Shown: positions 1 through 6,146 of the stretch, one piece after another | Layout: each line of letters begins with the position of its first letter | How positions within the stretch are numbered: position 1 is the stretch's first letter | NCBI GenBank assembly: GCA_012800805.1 | Contig: JAAZIO010000202.1 | Location: forward strand, 1-8,387 | Origin: Clostridiales bacterium | GTDB taxonomy: Bacteria; Bacillota; Clostridia; Christensenellales; CAG-917 | Reading direction: 5' to 3' | DNA length: 8,387 nucleotides | Notes under the pieces: model-generated | Told to the model about the DNA's origin: nothing | Databases searched by the model: none | Seen by the model: the letters and a program-made list of their open reading frames with translations, nothing else | Made by a program: the position numbers and the translations under genes

Positions 1-314
1 GATAGTTTAATTTTCATAAGTTATTTTTGAGATAACAAATAATTTTGTTTTCCATAAATAAATTAATAATTTAACAAAATTTTAAATTTTTGTTTATTAG
101 TTTTCATTTTATTACAATTCGTTTACATTATATTTAAAAATTTTTTAAAAAAATACTATATTTTGGTTATAACTAGTTCCATTATTAAACAAAAACCCCA
201 AAATATTGTTAACCCTTGATAAATTACGATTTTTATCATAAAATTAACCGGAAAGTATGATTGCAATTCTTCGGATAGAATATAAATACACAATAGTAAA
301 TTTCATAAACAATA
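1..314. other. AT-rich non-coding leader region upstream of the operon
   Basis: This stretch is very AT-rich, with long A and T runs (for example T6A7 at 141-153), and contains no open frame with a ribosome site on either strand. No tRNA, rRNA, transposon end or GC-rich terminator hairpin is visible. Two short inverted repeats share the same geometry (7-base arms, 8-base spacer): AACAAAA/TTTTGTT at 73-94 and TGATAAA/TTTATCA at 217-238. Two overlapping 8-base palindromes, GTTATAAC and AACTAGTT, lie at 166-178. In DNA this AT-rich such repeats can arise by chance. The upstream neighbour lies outside the window. Confidence 0.7.
217..238. promoter_or_regulatory. inverted repeat, possible operator
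   Basis: TGATAAA (217-223) and TTTATCA (232-238) form a perfect 7-base dyad with an 8-base spacer, centred about 90 bases upstream of the -35 box. The size would suit a dimeric XRE-type repressor or activator such as the one encoded next. Against it, the dyad is all A/T apart from one G-C pair per arm and lies in AT-rich DNA, so chance is a real alternative. The assignment is tentative. Confidence 0.25.
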
Positions 315-343
315 TTGACAAATCTATTTAAAAATGATATATA
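315..343 (+). promoter_or_regulatory. sigma-70/SigA-type promoter with extended -10
   Basis: A perfect -35 box TTGACA (315-320) is followed by a 17-base spacer and TATATA (338-343). TG at 335-336 adds an extended -10 (TGnTATATA). Transcription would begin near 349-351, leaving only about 13 bases before the ATG at 363, so the AGGAG ribosome site at 351-355 would sit at the extreme 5' end of the mRNA. It is the only convincing promoter I see and it precedes the whole gene run, so it is the likely operon promoter. Confidence 0.75.
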
Positions 344-362
344 TATTATAAGGAGCGTTGGT

Positions 363-725
363 ATGGTTACAGAATTTGGAAAGGTATTAAGAATTATCAG
401 AATTAACAGCGGAGACAGCGCAAAGGATATGGCGCAAAAGCTCAACATCTCCGCGTCCTACTTGTCGGCAATCGAGAACGGCAAGAGAAACATTCCCGAG
501 GGTCTTGAAAACGAGATAATTAGGGTATACAATCTTGAGGCTAAAGAAAAGGAAAGATTGCTCCAAGCTATGGCGGAATCTTCCGACAGTGTCAAGATTG
601 ATATGGCAAGTCTTGACAAGAGCAGACGCCAAATGATTTTCGCGCTCGCAAAGTATGAATTTGATGATTCCACACTTCAAACTCTTTGTGAGGTAATTGA
701 CAAAAATAAAAAGAAGGAAGAATGA
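363..725 (+). CDS. XRE-family helix-turn-helix transcriptional regulator
   Basis: This 120-aa cytosolic DNA-binding protein probably regulates the operon it heads. Residues about 5-57 form a Cro/C1-type HTH: the first helix around GKVLRIIRINSGDS, a second helix AKDMAQKLN, and a recognition helix SASYLSAIENGKRN that is typical of the XRE family. Residues 60-115 are helical and charged, a likely dimerisation or sensing segment, ending in a Lys/Glu tail. The ATG at 363 is chosen because AGGAG lies at 351-355; an upstream in-frame TTG at 315 falls inside the -35 box and has no ribosome site. The promoter abuts the gene, so autoregulation is plausible. Only one base separates it from the next gene. 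The family call is secure; its role as regulator of the downstream set is inference from position. Confidence 0.88.
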   Translation: MVTEFGKVLRIIRINSGDSAKDMAQKLNISASYLSAIENGKRNIPEGLENEIIRVYNLEAKEKERLLQAMAESSDSVKIDMASLDKSRRQMIFALAKYEFDDSTLQTLCEVIDKNKKKEE

Positions 726-726
726 A

Positions 727-1395
727 ATGGCTAAATCCGTAATCGAGCCAAAGGACGGCGAAAACATTATCGTTCAGTTCAGCGAAAAGTTTGAATTTAA
801 AAAGAATGTTTACATATCCGTGCCTAAGCAATACTCGGCATATGTATATGTGGACGAAAAGCCCCAGTTTTCGGTTAAGCCATGCGTAAAAGAGCGTCTT
901 ATTGACTTGGCCGACAAAAGTTTTTTGGGCAAGGTAATTCAAACTGTATTTGTTTTGAAGGTCTCTCCCAGAATTCTTTGGGGAGTTGGCGACATTCAGG
1001 TTAAAAACAACAAGCTGAAAGAAGCGTATCGGGTCGGCGCCAACGGCGATTTTACGCTCGATATCACAGACGATAAAAAACTGATTAACGGGTTTAAATT
1101 CGGCGCGGATATTACGTCCGACACTATTAAATCCGCGCTTATTAATTCCATTCAGACGGTCGCTCGCTCGGTTTTGGGTGAGTGCTTTACGGAAACCGAC
1201 ACATCGGTTTTTGAGCTCTCGTCTTTAACCGACGATTTGAGAGATAAACTTATTGAGCGAATAAACAAGGAAGCCGCTTTTGTAAATCTTGGGCTGCAGA
1301 TTAAAACCATGACACTTAAGACTTTTGTCCCTCAAGAAGACCTTGACATGATAAGGGAAAGAATCAACAATCAGGAGGACGCCAATGAAATATAA
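727..1395 (+). CDS. short SPFH/band-7-like (stomatin-like) protein
   Basis: This 222-aa protein resembles the bacterial SPFH (band 7, virion-core-like) family, whose members form oligomeric scaffolds at membranes. The pattern seen is a beta-rich N-terminal half (VQFSEKFEF, VYISVPKQYSAYVYVD, a GVGDIQV turn, then YRVGANGDFTLDI) followed by a helical part (ITSDTIKSALINSIQTVARSVLGE) and the strand-helix segment LGLQIKTMTLKTFVPQEDLDMIRERIN, matching the order of the SPFH core. It lacks an N-terminal membrane helix and the long C-terminal coiled coil of full flotillins, so it is probably peripheral. ATG 727 is preceded by AAGGAAG (714-720); an upstream in-frame TTG at 697 has no comparable site. 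The 3' end overlaps the next gene by 11 bases. In Bacillus the SPFH protein YdjI helps place the ESCRT-III-superfamily protein PspA at the membrane, a useful parallel. The assignment rests on pattern, not on a search. Confidence 0.65.
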   Translation: MAKSVIEPKDGENIIVQFSEKFEFKKNVYISVPKQYSAYVYVDEKPQFSVKPCVKERLIDLADKSFLGKVIQTVFVLKVSPRILWGVGDIQVKNNKLKEAYRVGANGDFTLDITDDKKLINGFKFGADITSDTIKSALINSIQTVARSVLGECFTETDTSVFELSSLTDDLRDKLIERINKEAAFVNLGLQIKTMTLKTFVPQEDLDMIRERINNQEDANEI

Positions 1396-2386
1396 GCCTT
1401 CCATTATTGAAAATAACAATCTAAGAGATAAAGCGGTCCAAGAAGGCCTTGCCTTGTGCTATCTCATGGAAAGCGGCAAAATTAATCCCGACCTTGACAG
1501 GGCAAAAATTAGAAGCAGCGCGTCTGTGCTAAAAGACGCGTTCTCTTCTTTATCCGACGCCGTGGGAACGGGCAGGGAGAGCGTTTTGGGCTTTTCAACA
1601 AAAACCCTAAGCCAGATTTCTCAGCTTAAAACTTTACTTAATCAAAGCTACACAAATCGCGTAGAGAGCGCCTGCGACGAACTTTGTCAAACGGTCTCTC
1701 AATGGAAATCCGCGCTTGAGGGCAAAATCAGCTCGGCTAACGAAGAGAGCGGCGAAAAGGAGAAGGTTTCAAGAGCTAAGCGCAATCTGCTGTTAAAGCT
1801 TGATGAGCTTAACGAAATCAAAAACGCATATCAATTCAACGAAAAAAGGCTCGAGGAAGTCATCAGAGGGCATGAAAAAGATATTGAAGAGCTTGAAAAC
1901 ATTCTTGTTGACGAGAACAACGAGCGCAAGATTAACAGGCTTTACAGCGAAATAAAGGCAAAAAGAGTGCTGCTTGACACTGCCAACAACTCGCACAAGA
2001 ACTACATATTCTGCTCAAATCTGCTCGACCTCGTGCACCAGCTTATAAAAGAAAAAATAATAGTCGCGGAATTTTCGGAAGATGAACTCAACAAAGCCCG
2101 CGCATATCTGAAAATTAAGGATTTAAAGAAAGTAATATCGCAGCCCGAAAGAGCTGTAACGATTCTAAAAAAGATGCAGGATGATGTCAATTCAATGGTT
2201 CCGAAAATTTCGGAAAACGAAAAGCGCATCTATGCCCTTGACACATCGTCGGCCGTCGCTTCCGACGAAGCAATAAGCTATAAACAGGCGCTTATAGAAA
2301 AAAGAAGGGCGAAAGCAGCATCTAACGACATTGACGAACTGAAAAACAATATAGGCGATAAAGTTAAGGTGGAGGACTTAACCTGA
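1385..2386 (+). CDS. coiled-coil protein of unknown function, possibly ESCRT-III-like
   Basis: This 333-aa protein is almost entirely alpha-helical, with no signal peptide or membrane helix. I do not recognise a named family. Residues 1-120 form one helical block containing the phrase AIRSSASVLKDAF-like heptads around 40-65. Residues 128-300 form a long charged region: a basic start (SRAKRNLLLKLDELNEIKNA), heptads through EKDIEELENIL, then NRLYSEIKAKRVLLDTANN and a hydrophobic helix CSNLLDLVHQLIKEKII. A basic helix YKQALIEKRRAKAA (299-312) precedes an acidic tail. The basic-first, acidic-last helical layout and the NRLYSEI segment recall Snf7/ESCRT-III proteins, but the match is weaker than for the next gene. 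The ATG at 1385 has AGGAGG at 1373-1378. It overlaps the SPFH gene by 11 bases and the next gene by one base (TGATG), implying coupled translation and a shared complex. A generic coiled-coil scaffold is the main alternative. Confidence 0.6.
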   Translation: MKYKPSIIENNNLRDKAVQEGLALCYLMESGKINPDLDRAKIRSSASVLKDAFSSLSDAVGTGRESVLGFSTKTLSQISQLKTLLNQSYTNRVESACDELCQTVSQWKSALEGKISSANEESGEKEKVSRAKRNLLLKLDELNEIKNAYQFNEKRLEEVIRGHEKDIEELENILVDENNERKINRLYSEIKAKRVLLDTANNSHKNYIFCSNLLDLVHQLIKEKIIVAEFSEDELNKARAYLKIKDLKKVISQPERAVTILKKMQDDVNSMVPKISENEKRIYALDTSSAVASDEAISYKQALIEKRRAKAASNDIDELKNNIGDKVKVEDLT

Positions 2387-2973
2387 TGGCGTTTTACAAA
2401 TCAAAACAAGAAAGAGAAATTCTCGCTCAGATGGAGCGTGACGAACAAATGCAGGTTTTTAACGACCAGATAAACGAGCTTACGGCAAAGAGGCAGGAGT
2501 ATGCCAACATCGCTGCCCAGGCTGAAATAAACGGCGATATGGCAACCTATGACATTGCCGTCAATGCGCTTGTCGAGCTTAACGACATAATCAGCTCGCT
2601 CACGCAGACCAAAGCAAACTTTGATATCATAAATGTTTCCAACTCGATAGCCAGAAACCTTGCTAGCGCTGTTAACGCGCTTGACAAAATGGCGGGCAAC
2701 AAGACCAAGATGCCCGACATCAAGAAAATTCAAAAGGCAAACCTTAAGATATCAAAGTATATGCGCAACATAAAGATTTCCCAAAAGGCAATGGCGAATG
2801 TTCTTAGAACATCCAACCCCGCCAACCGCGCGAGAAGCCAAGAGGATATAGCTTCGGTGCGTCCCATGATAGACGCTGCCCGCGCCAAACTCACCGGCGG
2901 AGCCATGCCCAAAGCCGCGGCTACGCTTGACCTTGCCGCTGAAATAGAGCAGGAAAAGAACAAAACCCTATAA
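2386..2973 (+). CDS. ESCRT-III/Snf7-like helical protein (predicted)
   Basis: The 195-aa protein is helical throughout, of similar length to CHMP1-type ESCRT-III proteins. From residue 28 the pattern INELTAKRQEYANIAAQAEI, then GDMATYDIAVNALVELNDII and VSNSIARNLASAVNALDKM, follows the CHMP1-like order: a helical hairpin, small-residue and AxNAL positions, a VDAV-like turn (here FDIINV) and a segment ending in a conserved Met-rich helix. Residues 111-140 (around KISKYMRNIKISQKAMANVL) continue the helical core. A flexible Ala/Gly/Pro linker (145-180) leads to a short acidic C-terminal helix DLAAEIEQEKNK, where ESCRT-III proteins carry MIT-binding motifs; I see no exact MIM consensus. In this family, monomers form membrane-remodelling filaments disassembled by Vps4. 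A Vps4-like ATPase gene lies in the same operon (6146). The start overlaps the previous stop (TGATG), with GGAGG at 2371-2375. The homology is pattern-based inference; PspA-like or unrelated coiled coil are alternatives. Confidence 0.55.
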   Translation: MAFYKSKQEREILAQMERDEQMQVFNDQINELTAKRQEYANIAAQAEINGDMATYDIAVNALVELNDIISSLTQTKANFDIINVSNSIARNLASAVNALDKMAGNKTKMPDIKKIQKANLKISKYMRNIKISQKAMANVLRTSNPANRARSQEDIASVRPMIDAARAKLTGGAMPKAAATLDLAAEIEQEKNKTL

Positions 2974-2993
2974 CCATTGATTTTTTGATTTGC

Positions 2994-3016
2994 AGGGAGG
3001 GCACCGGGACACCGTG
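2994..3016 (+). promoter_or_regulatory. ribosome site deciding a GTG start for the TIR gene
   Basis: AGGGAGGG (2994-3001) is the only Shine-Dalgarno-like sequence in the 40-base gap. It supports the in-frame GTG at 3014, although the spacing of about 12 bases is longer than usual. An in-frame TTG at 2990 would precede this site and has none of its own. With the GTG start, the first zinc-ribbon cysteine is residue 10, close to the N-terminus, as I expect for this family. Confidence 0.65.
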
Positions 3017-6000
3017 TCGGATAAACTTTCTCAATTAATATGCCGTGTTTGCGGCGGGACTCTGGACAGCCAGCCCAACGGCGCATACATATGCTTAAAC
3101 TGCGGCGCGAAGTATGAAAACCTTTCGGTCAGCAGTGAAAAGCATATACTTTTAATTAACGCCTACGACACTTTAAGAAGAGGCGAATTTGATGAGGCCG
3201 AAGAGGCTTTCTCAAACATAATCAACTCAGATCCCGGTAATTACAGCGCTTACTGGGGCAGAGCGCTTTCAAGATTCGGCATTATATTTGTCGACGACCT
3301 TCTTGAAAAAAAGAAAGTGCCTACTTGCCACAACATTTCAGAGCGCTGTTTTGTTGAAGACCCCGATTATATCAAAGCTGTTGAATACGCGCCCGAACAG
3401 ATAGCGAAAAACTATAAGCTTCTTGCAAAAAAAATTGAGATAATTAGGGTTGAGTGGCTTGAAAAAGCAAGAAAAGAGCCTGATTACGATGTCTTTATTT
3501 GCTATAAAGACAGCGACAAAGAGGCGGGGCTTGAGCGAACCCCCGACAGTTATGAGGCGCAAAACCTCTATACCCATCTAACAAGGCTTGGGTATAATGT
3601 ATTCTTTTCACGAGAAAGCTTAAGAGATAAAATTTCAGAGTATTACGAGCCGTATATCTATAACGCTCTTAAAACCGCAAAGGTGATGGTTGTATACGGT
3701 CAAAATCCCGATTATTTCCGCGCCACATGGGTTAAAAACGAGTGGAACAGGTTCGCAAAGCTTATCAATGAGGGCGAAAAGCACCCCTCAAGCCTTGTCG
3801 TTGCCTACGAGAACTTTGACCCCTCGCTTCTTCCGCAGCAGCTTAAGATTCGCCAGTGCATGGACGCGGGAAAAAAGACCTTCTACGGCGACCTTGAAGC
3901 TCACATCAAAAAGATTATCGAGATGTTAAGCCCTAAAGAGAGCAAGATACAGCGAATTCAGATAAAAGGCGGCAAAATAGCGAAAAAAGCAAAGCAAATC
4001 GATACCAACGCCATACAGATGAAGACGCTGTCGGTCGGACTTTTGGGCGACATATCCTTAAGCGAAAAGAAAAAGGCGACGATAATAAGGCGTTTTATCA
4101 AAAACGACATGTTCTCGGAAGCAAAGTCTTTGCTTGAGGATATGCTCAGGGAAAATCCCAATAGCCCCGAGGGATTATTTTTTAAGCTTCTTTTCGATAA
4201 CCACATAAGAACCGAAGAAGAGTTTAAAAATTTATCGGAATTTAGAGATTTCGCTACGCTTGACTCCATTTTGGATGTGGCGGATAGCGAGCTTGGCGCA
4301 AAGACGCTTGATATGTTTTACGCGCTTGCATCAAACCTTCTTTCAAAAAATCCTCAGAACGCCGCGCAAATCATCGAGCATATCGTGCCTTACATTTATG
4401 AAAATCGCACGAAAAACATAAAAGAACTTTTTAACGTGGCATCCGAAAATGTCATTACGGATGTTTTTGAAGTTCTGCTTCGCTCAATAGACAAAGAGGA
4501 TGTAGACAGTTATATTGAAAAGCTCATAAACTTTGCCGACAGCGCGCTAAAGAAAAACCAATACGCCGTCGCAAAGCTATATTATACCAGAGCTTTAAAG
4601 CTCGACGAAGGCAACACGGTTTGCTTAAGAGGCATTATCAGGACAAACACTTTGAGCCCGCTGCCAAGCGCCTTAAGGCAGTATGACGCGACGCTGTCCA
4701 AAATGTCCGACGCGGACTATAAAGACTTTGAAAACCTGCTTAGATACCTTCCCAAAGACGAGCTTAAGGATGAGGTTACAGCCGCGCTTCACGGCTTGCT
4801 TGACATGCAGTATTTAAACGACGAAGCCGTAAAAGTTTTCATGCAGCTTCTCCGCTATTATCCAGGGGAGCTGAAAGAGCTTAAGGAAGAGCTTTCGGCG
4901 GTAAGCGTTAAGTGCGTGAAGTCCAGGCTTTTTGACCAAGCCATATACTTTTTAAACCTTCAGCTTGGCTTTGACGAGGATGACCCCGCGATTTATTGGA
5001 ATCTTATCAAGGCAAAAAGCCGTTGCGCTTTTGACAGCGAGCTTGTCAGGTCGCCGATAAAGCTAAGCTCGCTGAAGGAATTCAATATGTTCCTAGCCGT
5101 CGCCAATGAGCAGCAGCTTGACGCTTGCATTAAAATCGTAAAGCTTCAAGACGAATACATAAAACAGACAAAAGTAAATAAAGATGAGCCTAAAAAATTA
5201 AAGAACAACAAAAATAAAATAAAACCAACAAAAGATAAAAAAAGGTCTGTTGAAAACGGGCTGAGAGTTGCTGCCGCAATGTCGCTTTTGATTTTTATTA
5301 TCTGCACGCTTCGCAACGCTTTATTCGACTGGAATCCGTCGTTAATAGCAAGGCAATATTTAAGCCCCTTAAAAGCGTCGTTTGCGTTTCAGCTAATCTC
5401 GTACTTTACAATGGTCGGGTCGATGCTGGGGCTTGTTATAATTGAGCGCAAAAAAAGCAAAGATTTGAAAAAAAAGCGAAAGTTAACGCCAAGGGTTCTT
5501 TTGCTGATACTTGCTATTCTTTCGATGCCTGTGTCCGCTTCATTTATAAAATACAACAATATCATAAACGGCGATTATGTTCAGAACGGATTTGTAATAA
5601 AAGATTTGGGCAATGAAGCTTGGATAGTGAAATATGAGGGCAGCAGTGAGGAGATAGACCTTGAAAACCTTGAGACAAAAATATATCGCAACATCAGTGC
5701 AATATGCGATTCGGCCTTTGAAAACAATCAAAAAATAAAAAAAGTAACGCTTACGAAAAACATCAGGCTGGTTGGAAAATCCGCTTTCAAAAACTGCGTC
5801 AATCTTGAAAGCGTTACAAGACTTTCCACTAGCGAAGCGCTCACGATAGATGACAACGCATTCCAAAACTGCTATAAATTGAGCGAATTAAAAGTCGGTA
5901 AAATATACTATATCGGCGATAGGGCGTTTTCAAACTGCAAATCCATATTAACGATTGATATCGGATTTTGCAATTACATAGGAGACAGAGCTTTTGAATG

Positions 6001-6031
6001 GTGGACAAGCGAGCAGACGATATACTATTAA
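3014..6031 (+). CDS. membrane TIR-domain receptor-like protein: zinc ribbon, TPR, TIR, helical repeats, 3 TM helices, LRR_5
   Basis: This 1005-aa multidomain protein reads as a bacterial analogue of a Toll receptor. In order: a zinc ribbon (C10/C13, C27/C30); a TPR-like unit (about 45-80) and the family segment with VDD and VPTCH; a TIR domain (about 157-305) beginning DYDVFICYKD, with the BB-loop region YNVFFSRESL and WVKNEW, whose E243 aligns with the catalytic Glu of TIR NAD hydrolases; TPR-like helical repeats (about 350-715); a Lys-rich linker (717-748); three hydrophobic helices (about 750-771, 788-811, 828-846); and LRR_5/BspA repeats with AF..C-type units at phenylalanines 902, 925, 950, 972 and 994. 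Three crossings would put the LRRs outside and the TIR inside. The last repeat ends abruptly at IYY-stop and the tail continues in another frame (6030-6146), so the gene is probably frameshifted. The GTG start is discussed at its ribosome site. The TIR and LRR calls are strong; NADase activity is inference. Confidence 0.85.
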   Translation: MSDKLSQLICRVCGGTLDSQPNGAYICLNCGAKYENLSVSSEKHILLINAYDTLRRGEFDEAEEAFSNIINSDPGNYSAYWGRALSRFGIIFVDDLLEKKKVPTCHNISERCFVEDPDYIKAVEYAPEQIAKNYKLLAKKIEIIRVEWLEKARKEPDYDVFICYKDSDKEAGLERTPDSYEAQNLYTHLTRLGYNVFFSRESLRDKISEYYEPYIYNALKTAKVMVVYGQNPDYFRATWVKNEWNRFAKLINEGEKHPSSLVVAYENFDPSLLPQQLKIRQCMDAGKKTFYGDLEAHIKKIIEMLSPKESKIQRIQIKGGKIAKKAKQIDTNAIQMKTLSVGLLGDISLSEKKKATIIRRFIKNDMFSEAKSLLEDMLRENPNSPEGLFFKLLFDNHIRTEEEFKNLSEFRDFATLDSILDVADSELGAKTLDMFYALASNLLSKNPQNAAQIIEHIVPYIYENRTKNIKELFNVASENVITDVFEVLLRSIDKEDVDSYIEKLINFADSALKKNQYAVAKLYYTRALKLDEGNTVCLRGIIRTNTLSPLPSALRQYDATLSKMSDADYKDFENLLRYLPKDELKDEVTAALHGLLDMQYLNDEAVKVFMQLLRYYPGELKELKEELSAVSVKCVKSRLFDQAIYFLNLQLGFDEDDPAIYWNLIKAKSRCAFDSELVRSPIKLSSLKEFNMFLAVANEQQLDACIKIVKLQDEYIKQTKVNKDEPKKLKNNKNKIKPTKDKKRSVENGLRVAAAMSLLIFIICTLRNALFDWNPSLIARQYLSPLKASFAFQLISYFTMVGSMLGLVIIERKKSKDLKKKRKLTPRVLLLILAILSMPVSASFIKYNNIINGDYVQNGFVIKDLGNEAWIVKYEGSSEEIDLENLETKIYRNISAICDSAFENNQKIKKVTLTKNIRLVGKSAFKNCVNLESVTRLSTSEALTIDDNAFQNCYKLSELKVGKIYYIGDRAFSNCKSILTIDIGFCNYIGDRAFEWWTSEQTIYY

Positions 6032-6146
6032 ATCAGGTAAATATACAAGAAACGCTAATTACAGAAAGAACTGCTCCGCTAAATTTGAAAATTACTCGAC
6101 AAATGATTTGGAAGAGCATTTGCGACAGGTTGAGAGGGGGCATTGA
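6030..6146 (+). pseudogene. out-of-frame C-terminal tail of the TIR/LRR protein
   Basis: Reading the +1 frame from 6030 gives 38 codons, beginning KSGKYTRNANYRKNCSAKF and ending ERGH-stop (TGA 6144-6146). Joined after IYY this completes the usual LRR_5 ending, in which a WTSxQTIY segment is followed by a short linker and a C/N-SAK motif. The stop overlaps the ATPase ATG by one base (TGATG), the same junction seen at 2384-2388. The restored protein would have about 1043 residues. A single extra base near 6026-6030 (CTATTAAA) explains the break. Possible causes are a real mutation, a sequencing or assembly error, or less likely programmed frameshifting. There is no homopolymer longer than three at the site. 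Confidence 0.7.

Noticed and set aside
315..362. TTG at 315 as an upstream start for the XRE protein
   Set aside because: The TTG is part of the -35 box and lacks a ribosome site; ATG 363 has AGGAG at the right distance.
236..448. Minus-strand open frame of 70 codons over the promoter region
   Set aside because: It has no ribosome site, is hydrophobic and low-complexity as AT-rich DNA tends to give, and overlaps the promoter and the start of a clear XRE gene.
2974..3013. Terminator or separate promoter in the gap before the TIR gene
   Set aside because: The 40 bases hold a T run without a stem and no -35/-10 pair; the only clear signal is the ribosome site.
3690..3929. Plus-strand open frame within the TIR gene
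   Set aside because: It lies entirely inside the TIR domain coding sequence in another frame, and its Ser/Thr/Arg-rich product is typical of a shadow frame.
6032..6145. Plain intergenic spacer with a promoter for the ATPase
   Set aside because: One frame is open across the whole stretch, joins the LRR end in sense and stops on the ATPase ATG; no promoter pair is evident.
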